Source: Kitasatospora fiedleri (GTDB lineage: Bacteria; Actinomycetota; Actinomycetes; Streptomycetales; Streptomycetaceae). From it: 64,000 bases of DNA. The position numbers and the translations under genes were made by a program. Where the stretch lies: the NCBI RefSeq assembly GCF_948472415.1, contig NZ_OX419519.1, positions 7,097,001-7,161,000 on the forward strand. Direction: 5' to 3'. Below the pieces are notes generated by a model. It worked only from the letters and a program-made list of their open reading frames with translations. It made no database searches and was not told where the DNA came from. How positions within the stretch are numbered: position 1 is the stretch's first letter; the number at the start of each line of letters is the position of its first letter. Below are positions 6,754 to 14,951 of this stretch, piece after piece.

Positions 6754-6790
6754 TCCGCGTTCTGCCAATGATCCCGGAGGGGAGACCAAC

Positions 6791-8608
6791 ATGGGCTTCG
6801 GGGGCTTCGCCAGCTCCGCGATGGGCACACCGCTCCCGTTGGGGGCGACACGGCTGCATCCGCAGTCGACCGTGTGGAGGGACGGTATGTCTGTCACCCA
6901 GCTCCACGTGGCGGAGGGTGGTCCGCCCCGCCGACTATTCGTCCTGGGGCTGAGTGGTGCGCGGCCCGCGGAGTTGAAGGCGTTGGTCGCAGGACCGCTG
7001 CCGGCCGATCTGGCTTGGCGGTGGCCGGGAGCCTACGCGGTGGTGACCGAAACCGAGCAGGAGACCTTGATCTTCACCGACCCTGCCGCAGCGCAGCCGG
7101 TCTACCTCACCCGGTTCGGCTCGGGGTGGGCTTGGTCGTCGTCGGCGCGGCTCCTCGCCGGACTCACGCGAGCCCCGGTCGATGCACGAAGGCTCGTGAC
7201 TGCGGTGTTCACGCCGATGGTCCCCGCTCTCGTTGCGGGTCGGTCGTACTTCTCGGAGGTTGAGCAACTGCCCCCGGGCGCTCGCATCCGCCTTGCTCCG
7301 GGTGCCGCACCCCAGATCACGAACCTCTGGCTTCCGCAGCCGTCCCCCGACCGCGACCTGGCCGGGCGCCTTCGGTCCGAGCTGGAGAAGGCCGTGGGCC
7401 TGGGCCTGGGCGACGCTCCGTTCAGCACCGACCTGTCGGGCGGGCTGGACTCCTCGTCCGTCACGCTCCTCGCTGCCCGCCAGGCACCCGACGACGTGTG
7501 CGTGCACGCCGTGACGGTTCACCCCGAAGGGGACGAGTCGGGGGCCGACCTCCGGTTCGCCCGTCTCGTGGCGGACTCGATGCCGGGCAGGATCGAGCAC
7601 CACCTTCTAACTGCGCAACGTGAACACCTGCCCTACACCGGGATCACCCAGGTGCCGGCCGCTGATGAGCCTGCACCGTCCACCATGGCCTGGGCCGGGC
7701 TGCTCCGGCAGTTGGAATGGATGGCCGAGCGGTTCGACACCCGGCTTCACCTGACTGGCGACGGCGGAGATAGCGTCTGCGCACAGCCGCCGGTCCACAT
7801 CGCGGATCTGGCCCGACACCGGCAGATCCGGGCCGCTCTCGACCAGGCCGCGGGCTGGGCCCGCCTCCGGCATCTGCCACTCCTGGACATCCTCCGGCAG
7901 GCGGTCATCTCGGCCCGGATCTCCCGAGCCGACGCACTGTCCGCACTCGCCGAGCAGATCGGCCAGGACCCGTCTCCGGCGGCCGGCACTATCCGCTGGT
8001 TCCCGGCCGTACAGCTCCCGGCGTGGGCCGGTGTTGAGGCCCTTCCACTCGTACGGGGTGAGATTGAGCGGGTGGCCGCCGCTCCAGACCCTCTCATCGG
8101 GCTCGACGCCGGGCCGCGCGCTGTCATAGACGAAGTGCGCGAGGTGGCCCGGACGGCGCAGGCGGATGCCGCGCTGGCCGAAGACATCGGTATCCAGCTT
8201 CGGAACCCGTTCCTGGACGCCAGCGTGGTCAACAGCGTGGTGCGCGCCCCCATCGAAGCCCGGCCGCCCGTGTACGCCTACAAGCCGCGACTGGTGCGGG
8301 CGATGGGTGACCTGCTGCCGTCCGCGCTGGCAGCGAGGAACACGAAGGGCTCGTTCAACGCGGACTTCTACACCGGTCGGCGGGAGAACCTGGATGATCT
8401 GCTCGGACTGGCGGACGGGTTCCTCGCCGCGCTCGGCCTGGTCGAGCCCCAGGCCCTTCGCCGCGTGCTGAAGCAGGCCGCCATGGGTATGCCCGTGCCG
8501 ATGGGGATTCTGGATCGCATGCTCGCCGTCGAAGCTTGGCTTCTGTCCCTGGACCGCGAGCCGGACCCGCAGTGGGTTGCGGTGCAAGAGGGGGTGGACC
8601 GTGGCTAA
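6791..8608 (+). CDS. Lasso peptide macrolactam synthetase (asparagine-synthase-like, C protein)
   Basis: A 605-residue protein, normal for this family. The N-terminal glutaminase-like region (about 1-190) starts MGFGGFASS without the catalytic Cys2 of true asparagine synthetases. The synthetase half carries the PP-loop SGGLDSSS at about 216-223, then LTGDGGDSVC and GIQLRNPFLDASVV. It adenylates the Glu8 side chain of the core and lets the new Gly1 amine attack it, closing the ring in the cytosol. GGAGGGG is placed well before ATG 6791. Its stop overlaps the next start by 8 bases, so C, B and the acetyltransferase form one coupled operon. Confidence 0.93.
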   Translation: MGFGGFASSAMGTPLPLGATRLHPQSTVWRDGMSVTQLHVAEGGPPRRLFVLGLSGARPAELKALVAGPLPADLAWRWPGAYAVVTETEQETLIFTDPAAAQPVYLTRFGSGWAWSSSARLLAGLTRAPVDARRLVTAVFTPMVPALVAGRSYFSEVEQLPPGARIRLAPGAAPQITNLWLPQPSPDRDLAGRLRSELEKAVGLGLGDAPFSTDLSGGLDSSSVTLLAARQAPDDVCVHAVTVHPEGDESGADLRFARLVADSMPGRIEHHLLTAQREHLPYTGITQVPAADEPAPSTMAWAGLLRQLEWMAERFDTRLHLTGDGGDSVCAQPPVHIADLARHRQIRAALDQAAGWARLRHLPLLDILRQAVISARISRADALSALAEQIGQDPSPAAGTIRWFPAVQLPAWAGVEALPLVRGEIERVAAAPDPLIGLDAGPRAVIDEVREVARTAQADAALAEDIGIQLRNPFLDASVVNSVVRAPIEARPPVYAYKPRLVRAMGDLLPSALAARNTKGSFNADFYTGRRENLDDLLGLADGFLAALGLVEPQALRRVLKQAAMGMPVPMGILDRMLAVEAWLLSLDREPDPQWVAVQEGVDRG

Positions 8609-9335
8609 CTCGGTCCGGTTCGTGACCATGCCGGGGCACGTTCGCGCTGTCGACTTCGGGCACGCTGTCGTCCTGGTGAACTACCGCAACGGCCAGGTGA
8701 GTACGCTCCCCGCCTCGGCCGGCGCGGCTCTCCGCCAGGCAGCGAGGTTCGGCAGCGGCCAGCATCTTCCGGAGAGGCTGCTGACCTCGCTCTTGGACGG
8801 TGGGTTGCTGGTGGAGTCCGACCGGCCTCGTCCCTGGCGGGCTGCCCGTGAGGCAAGGGCCCCGAAGTCGAGTTGGGGCGGCGATGAGTTCCGGGCCGGT
8901 CTGAGTCCGCTGCCGCCGGTTCCGCGTACTCGGTTGCTGGCGGCTGCCGCTGCCCTCGCGGCGGTCCACGCCGTGAAGGCCGCAGGGCCTAAGCAGGAGG
9001 CGATGGGGCGCGTCCTGAAGCTGGTGCACTCCGCCAGCACGACGGGGCGGAGAAGGCCGGCAACCGCCAGCGAAGCCGAGCAGGCCGTTCACGCCTCGCG
9101 TAGCGCGGGCTGGTACTCGCCGGGCCGGACCAACTGCCTTGAGGAGTCGGCCGCCGCGATGCTGCTGCTTCACCTCACGGGCAAGGCCGCGGTTTGGCGT
9201 CACGGCGTCGCGCCCGACCCGATACGGTTGCACGCCTGGATCGAGACCCTTGACGGGACACCCGTCGCCGAACCTGCGTCAGTTGGCTTGTACACAGCGA
9301 TTCTTAGCATCCCCGGAGCGTTCCATGTCACCTGA
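8601..9335 (+). CDS. Fused RRE/leader peptidase (lasso B protein)
   Basis: A 244-residue fusion. The N-terminal ~85 residues are a PqqD-like RiPP recognition element (VNYRNGQVSTLPASAGAAL ... LLTSLLDGGLL) that should bind the leader. The C-terminal domain is a transglutaminase-like Cys protease with Cys179 (RTNCLEESAA), His211 (RLHAWIE) and Asp218 (LDGTPV). It removes the leader after Met27. In most actinobacterial clusters these are two proteins, B1 and B2, so the fusion is notable. GTG 8601, after GAGGGGG, overlaps the cyclase stop; the frame also opens at 8577. Confidence 0.9.
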   Translation: MANSVRFVTMPGHVRAVDFGHAVVLVNYRNGQVSTLPASAGAALRQAARFGSGQHLPERLLTSLLDGGLLVESDRPRPWRAAREARAPKSSWGGDEFRAGLSPLPPVPRTRLLAAAAALAAVHAVKAAGPKQEAMGRVLKLVHSASTTGRRRPATASEAEQAVHASRSAGWYSPGRTNCLEESAAAMLLLHLTGKAAVWRHGVAPDPIRLHAWIETLDGTPVAEPASVGLYTAILSIPGAFHVT

Positions 9336-9894
9336 AAGCTTGATCTGGCTGTCCGACGGCACCTGCGGACTCGGCCCCCTCCGGTCCGACTTGGCTGAGG
9401 AGTACTGGCGCTGGGAGGAAGACCCGTCCTCGCTGATCGGCTTCGGCCGTCCGGTCCCCGAATCACTGCCGAGTCGCGCCCAGGGCCTTCAGCAGCAGCT
9501 CGCCGGCCGGAACATCAGGTTCACGGTCTACGACCTCACCGACCCCGAGAACCCCGTGCCCGCCGGCATGACCACCCTCCAGCCCGACACCTACACCCGC
9601 GCCGCTGAGTACATCCTCGTCATCGCGCCCGACGCGCGGGGCAAGGGCCTCGCCACCTCGGCGACCCGCCTGACGCTGGACTTCGGGTTCCACGTCTCCA
9701 ACCTGCGGTCCGTCTGGCTCAAGGTACTGGCCCCCAACAAGGCGGCCGTCCGCGTCTACGAGACGGCGGGCTTTCAGCACGTCGGTGCTATGCGCCAGGC
9801 CGGGTACTGGCACGGCGCGGTCTGCGACGAGCTGATCATGGACGCCTTGGCAGCGGACTTCTCGGGCCCGAGCGTCTTCAGCTCGGCGAGCTGA
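9325..9894 (+). CDS. GNAT acetyltransferase, probable lasso-lysine N-acetylase
   Basis: A 189-residue GNAT protein with the acetyl-CoA loop ARGKGLATSATRLTLDFGF and the family signature APNKAAVRVYETAGF. ATG 9325 lies 11 bases inside the protease gene and has GGAG at 9314-9317, so it belongs to the lasso operon. Albusnodin-type lasso clusters encode such an enzyme, which acetylates a core Lys; the core here has one Lys, at position 10. Function by position is strong but still inference; acetylation of another amine or a self-resistance role are alternatives. Its 3' end overlaps the convergent HAD remnant by 17 bases. Confidence 0.85.
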   Translation: MSPESLIWLSDGTCGLGPLRSDLAEEYWRWEEDPSSLIGFGRPVPESLPSRAQGLQQQLAGRNIRFTVYDLTDPENPVPAGMTTLQPDTYTRAAEYILVIAPDARGKGLATSATRLTLDFGFHVSNLRSVWLKVLAPNKAAVRVYETAGFQHVGAMRQAGYWHGAVCDELIMDALAADFSGPSVFSSAS

Positions 9895-10285
9895 CCGCCG
9901 CGTCCGCGACCGCACCGCACCCTCGCCGCTCACCCCCTTGCGGCGGGCTGGCCCCCGTCCTGTGTCTGCCCCCGCAGCCATAGGGCGGGGGCCCTTCCCG
10001 TAGCGCTTTGGCGGGGGCAGTAAGCGGCCACGAATAGGTCGTGGCCCCTTGCACCTCAGCCTGTTTCCGCAGGTCGGGAACAAGGTGCAAGGTCGGTGCG
10101 TTCTCCCAGGTGGTGGCCCAGACGAGCTCGTAGCGGTCGGCCAGTTCGCGCAGCCAGTCGCCGTGGCGAGGTGACAGCAGGACGGAGTAGCCCAGCAGGG
10201 TGTGGGCGTCGAAGTCGTCGTCGGGGGACGGGAACACCGGGTTCAGCACCCCGTCGACGTCCAGGTACAACAGTGGCTTGCCCAT
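9878..10285 (-). CDS. HAD-like hydrolase, C-terminally broken
   Basis: The N-terminal ~75 residues are a clear HAD fold: LLYLDVDGVLNPVFPSPDDD with the DxDGxxNP nucleophile motif, then SVLLSPRHGDWLRELADRYE and LVWATTWE. Streptomyces homologues run to roughly 170-200 residues and contain a later WVDD acid motif. Here sequence after WATTWENAPTLHLVPDL turns into unrelated Gly/Arg-rich reading with no acid motif, and the frame ends inside the acetyltransferase gene. The domain therefore lacks motifs III/IV and is probably inactive. The break coincides with a cluster of inverted repeats (9968-10092) and may mark the right boundary of the inserted lasso cluster. Confidence 0.6.
   Translation of the reverse strand: MGKPLLYLDVDGVLNPVFPSPDDDFDAHTLLGYSVLLSPRHGDWLRELADRYELVWATTWENAPTLHLVPDLRKQAEVQGATTYSWPLTAPAKALREGPPPYGCGGRHRTGASPPQGGERRGCGAVADAAVSSPS
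9968..10092. terminator. Hairpin cluster at the lasso/HAD junction
   Basis: Three inverted repeats: GCCCCCGC (9968-9975) with 9985-9992; GGCCACGA (10026-10033) with TCGTGGCC (10039-10046); CCTTGCACCT (10047-10056) with AGGTGCAAGG (10083-10092). The first can terminate the lasso operon. The others lie in the degenerate tail of the HAD frame and may be a mobile or recombination-associated sequence. Confidence 0.5.
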
Positions 10286-10296
10286 GCGGCGGTCTC

Positions 10297-10343
10297 CCCG
10301 GGGTCGCGGCCAGTTACCTGGTCGGACGAAGCGCGACCCCGGG
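10297..10343. repeat. 12-bp inverted repeat between HAD remnant and MFS gene
   Basis: CCCGGGGTCGCG (10297-10308) is the exact inverse of 10332-10343, separated by 23 bases. It lies downstream of the MFS gene and upstream of the HAD gene, so it may be the MFS terminator or a regulatory site for the HAD gene. Confidence 0.5.
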
Positions 10344-10366
10344 AGGTTGCAAGCTGTCAGCGGCTG

Positions 10367-11656
10367 TCACCCGGAAGTGACGGGTTCCGGTTCCGGCGCG
10401 CGGGACGCCGGCCCGGCGACCGCCCGCTCCAACCGCCGCACCTCCGGCACCAGCAGCACCAGCCCGGCCAGCGTCGCGCAGACCAGCGCGCACCCCCACA
10501 GCGCCCCGGACAGGCCGAACGCCGCCGCGGCCGGACCGGCCAGCGCGCTGCCCAGCGGCAGCAGCGCGAACGAGCCGAACGCGTCGTACGCCGACATCCG
10601 GGACAGCAGCTCCTCCGGCACCTCCTGCTGCAACGTCACCATCCAGCCCACGATGAACACCGTGGTGCCCGCCCCCGCCAGGAACATCGCCGCCGCCACC
10701 GGCACCAGCGGCCACCCCAGCGCCAGCGCCAGCGGCGGCAGCCCGAACAGGAACACCCCGCCGTTGCCCACCAGCAGCAGCCGGCGCGGCTGCCACCGCG
10801 TCATCAGCGGACCCGCCGCCAGCATGCCGACGCTCAGCGCCGCCATCGCCGCCCCCCACGCCCCGGCGCCGCCCATCCGGTCCTCGGCCACCACCGGCCC
10901 GTACACCGCCTCCACCGCGAGCACGCAGGCGTTCGTCACCCCGAACTGCACCACGACCGCCCACAGCCACCGCCGGGCGCGGAACTCCCGCCAGCCGACC
11001 CGAAGTTCGTGCACCAGCCCGGGCCCGCCCGGCCCCCGGTCGGCGGCCACCTGCTCCAGGCCGGCCCGCAGCGCCGCCGCGACGGCGAAGCACGCCGCGT
11101 CGCCCGCCAGCACCCAGCCGGGGCCGACCGCCGCGACCAGCACGCCGCCGAGCGCCGCACCGGCGATCGACGCGCCGTTCACCGCCATCTTGAACACCGA
11201 GAACGCCTTCGCGGCGTGCTCCGCCGGCACCGCCCGCAGGATCACGCCCTCCGCGGCCGGCGCGTAGAACGCCTGCCCGGCCCCGCCCGCCGCCGAGAGC
11301 ACCATCAGTGCCCACAGACCCGGCTGCCCGAGCAGCACCAGCGCCGCCAGCACCGCCTGCGAACCGGCGTTGAACACGTTCGCCCCGACCATCACCAGAT
11401 GCCGCGGCAACCGGTCCGCGACCGCCCCGCCCACCAGCAGCAGCACCACCAACGGCACCGTCCGGGCCGCCGTCACGTACCCCACCTCGGCACTGCCCCA
11501 TCCGGCCCCGGAGTGCAGCACGGCGAACGCGGTGGCGATCGGCGCCGCGGCGTTGCCGAGCCCGCTCACCACCGCCGCAGCGCTCTGAACGCGGTAATTG
11601 CGGCCCGCCCAGGCCGGATCGAGGAAACCCACCGCCCGACGATGACCCCGCCGCAC
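10367..11656 (-). CDS. MFS transporter (MFS_3-type exporter)
   Basis: A 429-residue protein with about 12 hydrophobic segments and MFS hallmarks: GGAVADRLPRHLVM in the 2-3 loop, GGAGQAFYAPAAEGVILRAVP, and the pseudo-repeat in the second half (GPLMTRWQPRRLLLVG). The pattern fits the enterobactin/macrolide-efflux branch (EntS-like) that exports small molecules by proton antiport. GTG 11656 is preceded by GCGGGG; a second GTG 24 bases later is possible. The lasso cluster has no ABC exporter of its own. This gene is nearby but separated by the HAD remnant and stands alone, so a role in lasso export is only a thought. Confidence 0.85.
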   Translation of the reverse strand: MRRGHRRAVGFLDPAWAGRNYRVQSAAAVVSGLGNAAAPIATAFAVLHSGAGWGSAEVGYVTAARTVPLVVLLLVGGAVADRLPRHLVMVGANVFNAGSQAVLAALVLLGQPGLWALMVLSAAGGAGQAFYAPAAEGVILRAVPAEHAAKAFSVFKMAVNGASIAGAALGGVLVAAVGPGWVLAGDAACFAVAAALRAGLEQVAADRGPGGPGLVHELRVGWREFRARRWLWAVVVQFGVTNACVLAVEAVYGPVVAEDRMGGAGAWGAAMAALSVGMLAAGPLMTRWQPRRLLLVGNGGVFLFGLPPLALALGWPLVPVAAAMFLAGAGTTVFIVGWMVTLQQEVPEELLSRMSAYDAFGSFALLPLGSALAGPAAAAFGLSGALWGCALVCATLAGLVLLVPEVRRLERAVAGPASRAPEPEPVTSG

Positions 11657-11750
11657 CCCCGCTGTCCAGCGCTTTTCCCACCGGCGAAACCCACCCGCCC
11701 AACCGGCCGCCCAACCGCCCGCCCAACCGGAGCCGCACGCGGCGGCCCCG

Positions 11751-12010
11751 GGCGGCCTCGGCCCGGCTGTCTCCGGAGGAGGTTAATCGGTGCGGTGCCG
11801 GGCGGTCTGGGGCTGTTGTCCCTTCCCTCCCGCCCGGGCCCCCCGCCGGAGGCGGCCTCGGCCCGGCTGTCTCCGGAGGAGGTTGATCGGTGCGGTGCCG
11901 GGCGATCTCGGGCCGTTTCTCTCCCCTCCCAACCGGCCCCCCCGCCGGAGGCGGTGTCAGCCCAGGTGGCCCCAGAGGAAGCTGACGGTGCGGCGCCAGG
12001 CGATCTCGGC
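11751..12010. repeat. ~100-bp tandem repeat, third unit is the 3' end of the hydrolase gene
   Basis: Units start GGCGGCCTCGGCCCGG at 11751 and 11851 (spacing exactly 100 bp) and share long blocks such as GCTGTCTCCGGAGGAGGTT and ATCGGTGCGGTGCCGGGCG. A third, more diverged unit starts at 11950 (GGCGGTGTCAGCCC... GAGGAAGCTGACGGTGCGGC) and is the coding 3' end of the dienelactone hydrolase gene. Copies 1 and 2 look like duplicated, decayed gene tails. They fill the ~300-bp gap 11657-11956, in which I see no gene. Confidence 0.8.
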
Positions 12011-12646
12011 CTGGAGCGGGTCGTACGTGCTGGGGGTCTTCTCGTCGTTGAGGAAGGCGTGGCCGGCCGGGTAGAAGTGGATCTCGGGGCGGCGTCCGGT
12101 CGCCTCGCCGATGCGGATCGCGGCCTCGTCGACGGTCTCGGTGGGCAGCGAGGCGTCCCGTTCGCCGTAGTGGCCGAGGACGTGCGCGGTGAGGCCGGTG
12201 TAGGGGTGGTCCTCGTCCGGGAGGCCGTAGAAGGGGACGACCGCGGCGATCCGGTCGCCCTCCCGGGTGGCGAGGTGCAGGGCCAGGGCGCCGCCCATGC
12301 AGAGGCCGACGACGCCGATCGCGTCGCCGACCGTCGCCGGGTGGTCGAGCAGGTGGTCGACCGCGGCGGAGAGTTCTTCGGCGGCCCGTTCCACCGGGAG
12401 TTCGCGTCTCATCCTCGCGGCCTCGGCCCGGTCGTGGGTGACGGTGCCGCCGTACAGGTCGGGGGCGAGGGCGACGAAGCCGGCCGCGGCGAGGCGGTCG
12501 GTGAGTTCGGCGATGTGCCGGGTGAGGCCCCACCACTCCTGGACGACCAGGACGCCGGGGCCGGTGCCGGCGGGCGGTGGGGCGAGGTAGCCGTGCAGGG
12601 TGCTTCCGGGGCCGGGGAAGCTGGTGTTCTGGCGGGCGGCGCCCAT
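11957..12646 (-). CDS. Dienelactone hydrolase family protein
   Basis: A 229-residue alpha/beta hydrolase of normal DLH length. The nucleophile is Cys116 in GLCMGG, as in carboxymethylenebutenolidase, with Asp164 (GERDASLP) and His196 (PAGHAF) completing the triad; QEWWGL and PDLYGG are family landmarks. It would cleave lactones or esters in the cytosol; the substrate is unknown. ATG 12646 follows GGAGAGG. It is monocistronic, and its 3' end is the progenitor of the tandem repeat downstream. Confidence 0.92.
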   Translation of the reverse strand: MGAARQNTSFPGPGSTLHGYLAPPPAGTGPGVLVVQEWWGLTRHIAELTDRLAAAGFVALAPDLYGGTVTHDRAEAARMRRELPVERAAEELSAAVDHLLDHPATVGDAIGVVGLCMGGALALHLATREGDRIAAVVPFYGLPDEDHPYTGLTAHVLGHYGERDASLPTETVDEAAIRIGEATGRRPEIHFYPAGHAFLNDEKTPSTYDPLQAEIAWRRTVSFLWGHLG

Positions 12647-12788
12647 GGCCTCTCCGTCGGGACGGCCGCGGGCGGCAGCTCGCGGCGGGCAGCGGGGGGT
12701 GCGACCGGCACTCTAAGCCCGGCGGGTGGCGGCGGCCGTCTCCGCCACCCGCCGTCGGTCGTCCTGCCGGCAGGTCGACCGGTTCCGT

Positions 12789-14192
12789 TCAGCCCATCTC
12801 CTCCAGTGCTTTGCCCTTGGTCTCCTTGATGAAGAAGGCCACGAACGGGATGGAGAGCAGCGCGAAGCAGGCGTAGATGACGTACGTCGCCGACAGGTTC
12901 CAGTCGGAGAGGTTGGGGAAGCTGACGGTGATCGCCCAGTTGGCGATCCACTGCGCGGAGGCGGCCACCGACAGGGCGAGCGCCCTGATCCGGTTGGGGA
13001 ACATCTCGCCGAGCAGTACCCAGACCACCACGCCCCAGGAGAAGGCGAAGCAGAACACGAAGACGTGCGCGGCGACCAGCGCGGTGGTGGCGTACGCGTC
13101 GTCCAGGGTCGCGCTGTCGCCGGTGCCGTGCCGGAAGGAGAACGCCCAGGCGGCGACCGCGAGGGCGACGGCCATGCCCGCGGAGCCGGCCAGCGCCAGC
13201 GGCTTGCGGCCGATCCGGTCGACCAGCAGCATCGCGACCACGGTGCCGACCACGTTGACGATCGAGGTGGAGAGCGAGATCAGCAGCGAGTTGGACTCGT
13301 CGATGCCGACCGACTGCCACAGGAACGACGAGTAGTAGAAGATCACGTTGATGCCGACGAACTGCTGGAACACCGAGGCGCCGATGCCGATCCAGACGAT
13401 CGGCAGCAGTCCGAACCGCCCGCCCAGCAGGTCCTTCAGGCGCGGCTTGTTCTCGGTGTCGAGCACCTGGCGGATCTCCGCCATCCGGGCGTCCAGGTCG
13501 ACGCCGGAGCCCTCGACCTCGGCCAGCACCTTGCGGGCCTGCGCCTCCCGGTTGTTGGCGATCAGGTAGCGCGGCGACTCGGGGATGGACAGCGCCATCA
13601 GCCCGTAGACGATCGCGGGCACGGCCTCGACGCCGAGCATCCACTGCCACGCCTGGATGCCCGCCAGGTGGTTGGTGGACTCGCCGTCGGCGGCCTGGTT
13701 GAGCCCCCAGTTGGCGAGCTGCGAGACGGTGATGCCGAGCACGATGGCCATCTGCTGGAAGGAGGCCAGCCGGCCCCGGTAGGCGGTCGGCGCGACCTCG
13801 GCGATGTAGGTGGGGGCGATCACCGAGGCGATGCCGATGGCGATGCCGCCGAGCACGCGCCACACGCCGAGCACCTCGATGCTGGGCGGGAACATCGAGC
13901 CGACGCCGCTGATCGCGAACAGGACGGCGGCCAGCAGCATGGTGCGCACCCGGCCGTAGTGGTCGGCCAGCCAGCCGGCGACCACCGCGCCGGCCGCCGA
14001 GCCGAGCAGGGCGATGGCGACCACGAACGCGGTCTCGCCGTTGCCGACGCCGAAGTGCTTCTGGATGCCGGTGACCGCACCGTTGATCACCGCGCTGTCG
14101 TAGCCGAACAGGAACCCGCCCATCGCGGCGGCTGCGGAGATGAACACCACATGGCCGAGGTGTTCGTCCCTGGCGGCGGAGTGGGTAGCCAG
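12789..14192 (-). CDS. glcP: MFS sugar permease, GlcP-like glucose/H+ symporter
   Basis: A 12-TM sugar-porter family protein. Signatures: GGFLFGYDSAVINGA in TM1, DHYGRVRTM, PESPRYLIANNR after TM6, QQFVGINVIFYYS in TM7, DRIGRKPLAL, and PETKG-like KETKGKALEEMG at the end. Streptomyces GlcP is the main glucose importer, feeds glucose kinase and so underlies carbon repression. ATG/GTG-based calling starts at GTG 14150, inside the conserved N-terminus. A CTG at 14192 in frame, with GGAGAG four bases upstream, adds ATHSAARDEHLGH, which resembles the GlcP N-terminus, so I start there. Single-gene unit. Confidence 0.88.
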   Translation of the reverse strand: MATHSAARDEHLGHVVFISAAAAMGGFLFGYDSAVINGAVTGIQKHFGVGNGETAFVVAIALLGSAAGAVVAGWLADHYGRVRTMLLAAVLFAISGVGSMFPPSIEVLGVWRVLGGIAIGIASVIAPTYIAEVAPTAYRGRLASFQQMAIVLGITVSQLANWGLNQAADGESTNHLAGIQAWQWMLGVEAVPAIVYGLMALSIPESPRYLIANNREAQARKVLAEVEGSGVDLDARMAEIRQVLDTENKPRLKDLLGGRFGLLPIVWIGIGASVFQQFVGINVIFYYSSFLWQSVGIDESNSLLISLSTSIVNVVGTVVAMLLVDRIGRKPLALAGSAGMAVALAVAAWAFSFRHGTGDSATLDDAYATTALVAAHVFVFCFAFSWGVVVWVLLGEMFPNRIRALALSVAASAQWIANWAITVSFPNLSDWNLSATYVIYACFALLSIPFVAFFIKETKGKALEEMG

Positions 14193-14303
14193 TGTTCTCT
14201 CCCTACATCCCGTTCCGCCCGTTTCGGGCGGAAATATCCGGAGGTAATTCGATCAGCGGCTACCCCGCGGTACGCGTTCGACACGCCCGGAACGGACGAT
14301 CCG

Positions 14304-14951
14304 TCAGTCCGGCGAACGGTCGGGACCGGCCGTCCGTACCGCCATCCGCCGCAGCAGCTGCGTCCGCGCCCCGGCGTCCTGCGGGTTCCCGGTGGCCGCG
14401 TGGCGCTCGGCCAGCCGCTCGGCGACCTCGGCCTGGAGCTCGACCGGCTTCTTGTCGTCGTACTTGAACTTCGCCCGCACCCGGCGCACCGTCAGCCGCA
14501 GCCCCCGCACGCCGGTCAGCAGCGCCCACTGCGCGCCGCCGGGCCCGACCCGGTCGCCGGGCCGCTCGGGCTGGAAGTGCGCCAGCTGCCGGTTGAGGAT
14601 CGCGGCCTTGCCGGCGACGTCCTCCACCAGCTCGGCGGTGCAGGAGAACTGGACGGACGCGTAGTAGCTGGTCGGCGTGTACGGCTCGCCGCGCCAGCGG
14701 CCGGGGGCGAAGGCGTAGTCGTCGGTGACGGCCAGCGTGACGCGCGGGTCGGCGCGCACCGCGGCGAGCAGCGGGTTGGCGGCGGCCAGGTGCAGCAGCA
14801 CCTCGCCCGCGTCCGCGTCCAGCAGGAAGTGCGTGGGGACGAGGACCGGGCCGTCGGGGCCGTTGGCCGCCAGGGTGCCGAAGTCCCGCCCGGCGGCCAG
14901 CCACTGGCGCCACTCCTGCTCCGAGCCCCGGTCCCAGCCCCGGATCAGCAC
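14304..14951 (-). CDS. FMN-binding split-barrel protein (FMN_bind_2/PaiB-like)
   Basis: A 215-residue protein. ATLAANGPDGPVLVPTHFLLD, LLAAVRADPRVTLAV and the FKYDDKKP block match the FMN-binding split beta-barrel family related to PaiB. FMN or F420-type cofactor binding is expected; the activity is unknown. GTG 14951 overlaps the stop of the upstream PNPOx gene by 7 bases, so the two are translationally coupled. The MocR regulator opposite them is the obvious controller. A longer frame extends upstream to 15626 but is a shadow of the first gene. Confidence 0.8.
   Translation of the reverse strand: MLIRGWDRGSEQEWRQWLAAGRDFGTLAANGPDGPVLVPTHFLLDADAGEVLLHLAAANPLLAAVRADPRVTLAVTDDYAFAPGRWRGEPYTPTSYYASVQFSCTAELVEDVAGKAAILNRQLAHFQPERPGDRVGPGGAQWALLTGVRGLRLTVRRVRAKFKYDDKKPVELQAEVAERLAERHAATGNPQDAGARTQLLRRMAVRTAGPDRSPD

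Noticed and set aside
10367..11656. MFS gene as the lasso peptide exporter
   Set aside because: It is separated by the HAD remnant, is on the other strand and lasso exporters are normally ABC proteins; proximity alone is not en­ough.
10202..12829. 875-codon plus-strand open frame
   Set aside because: Shadow of the minus-strand MFS and hydrolase genes; Arg/Pro/Gln-rich translation with no domain, while the opposite strand encodes complete conserved proteins.
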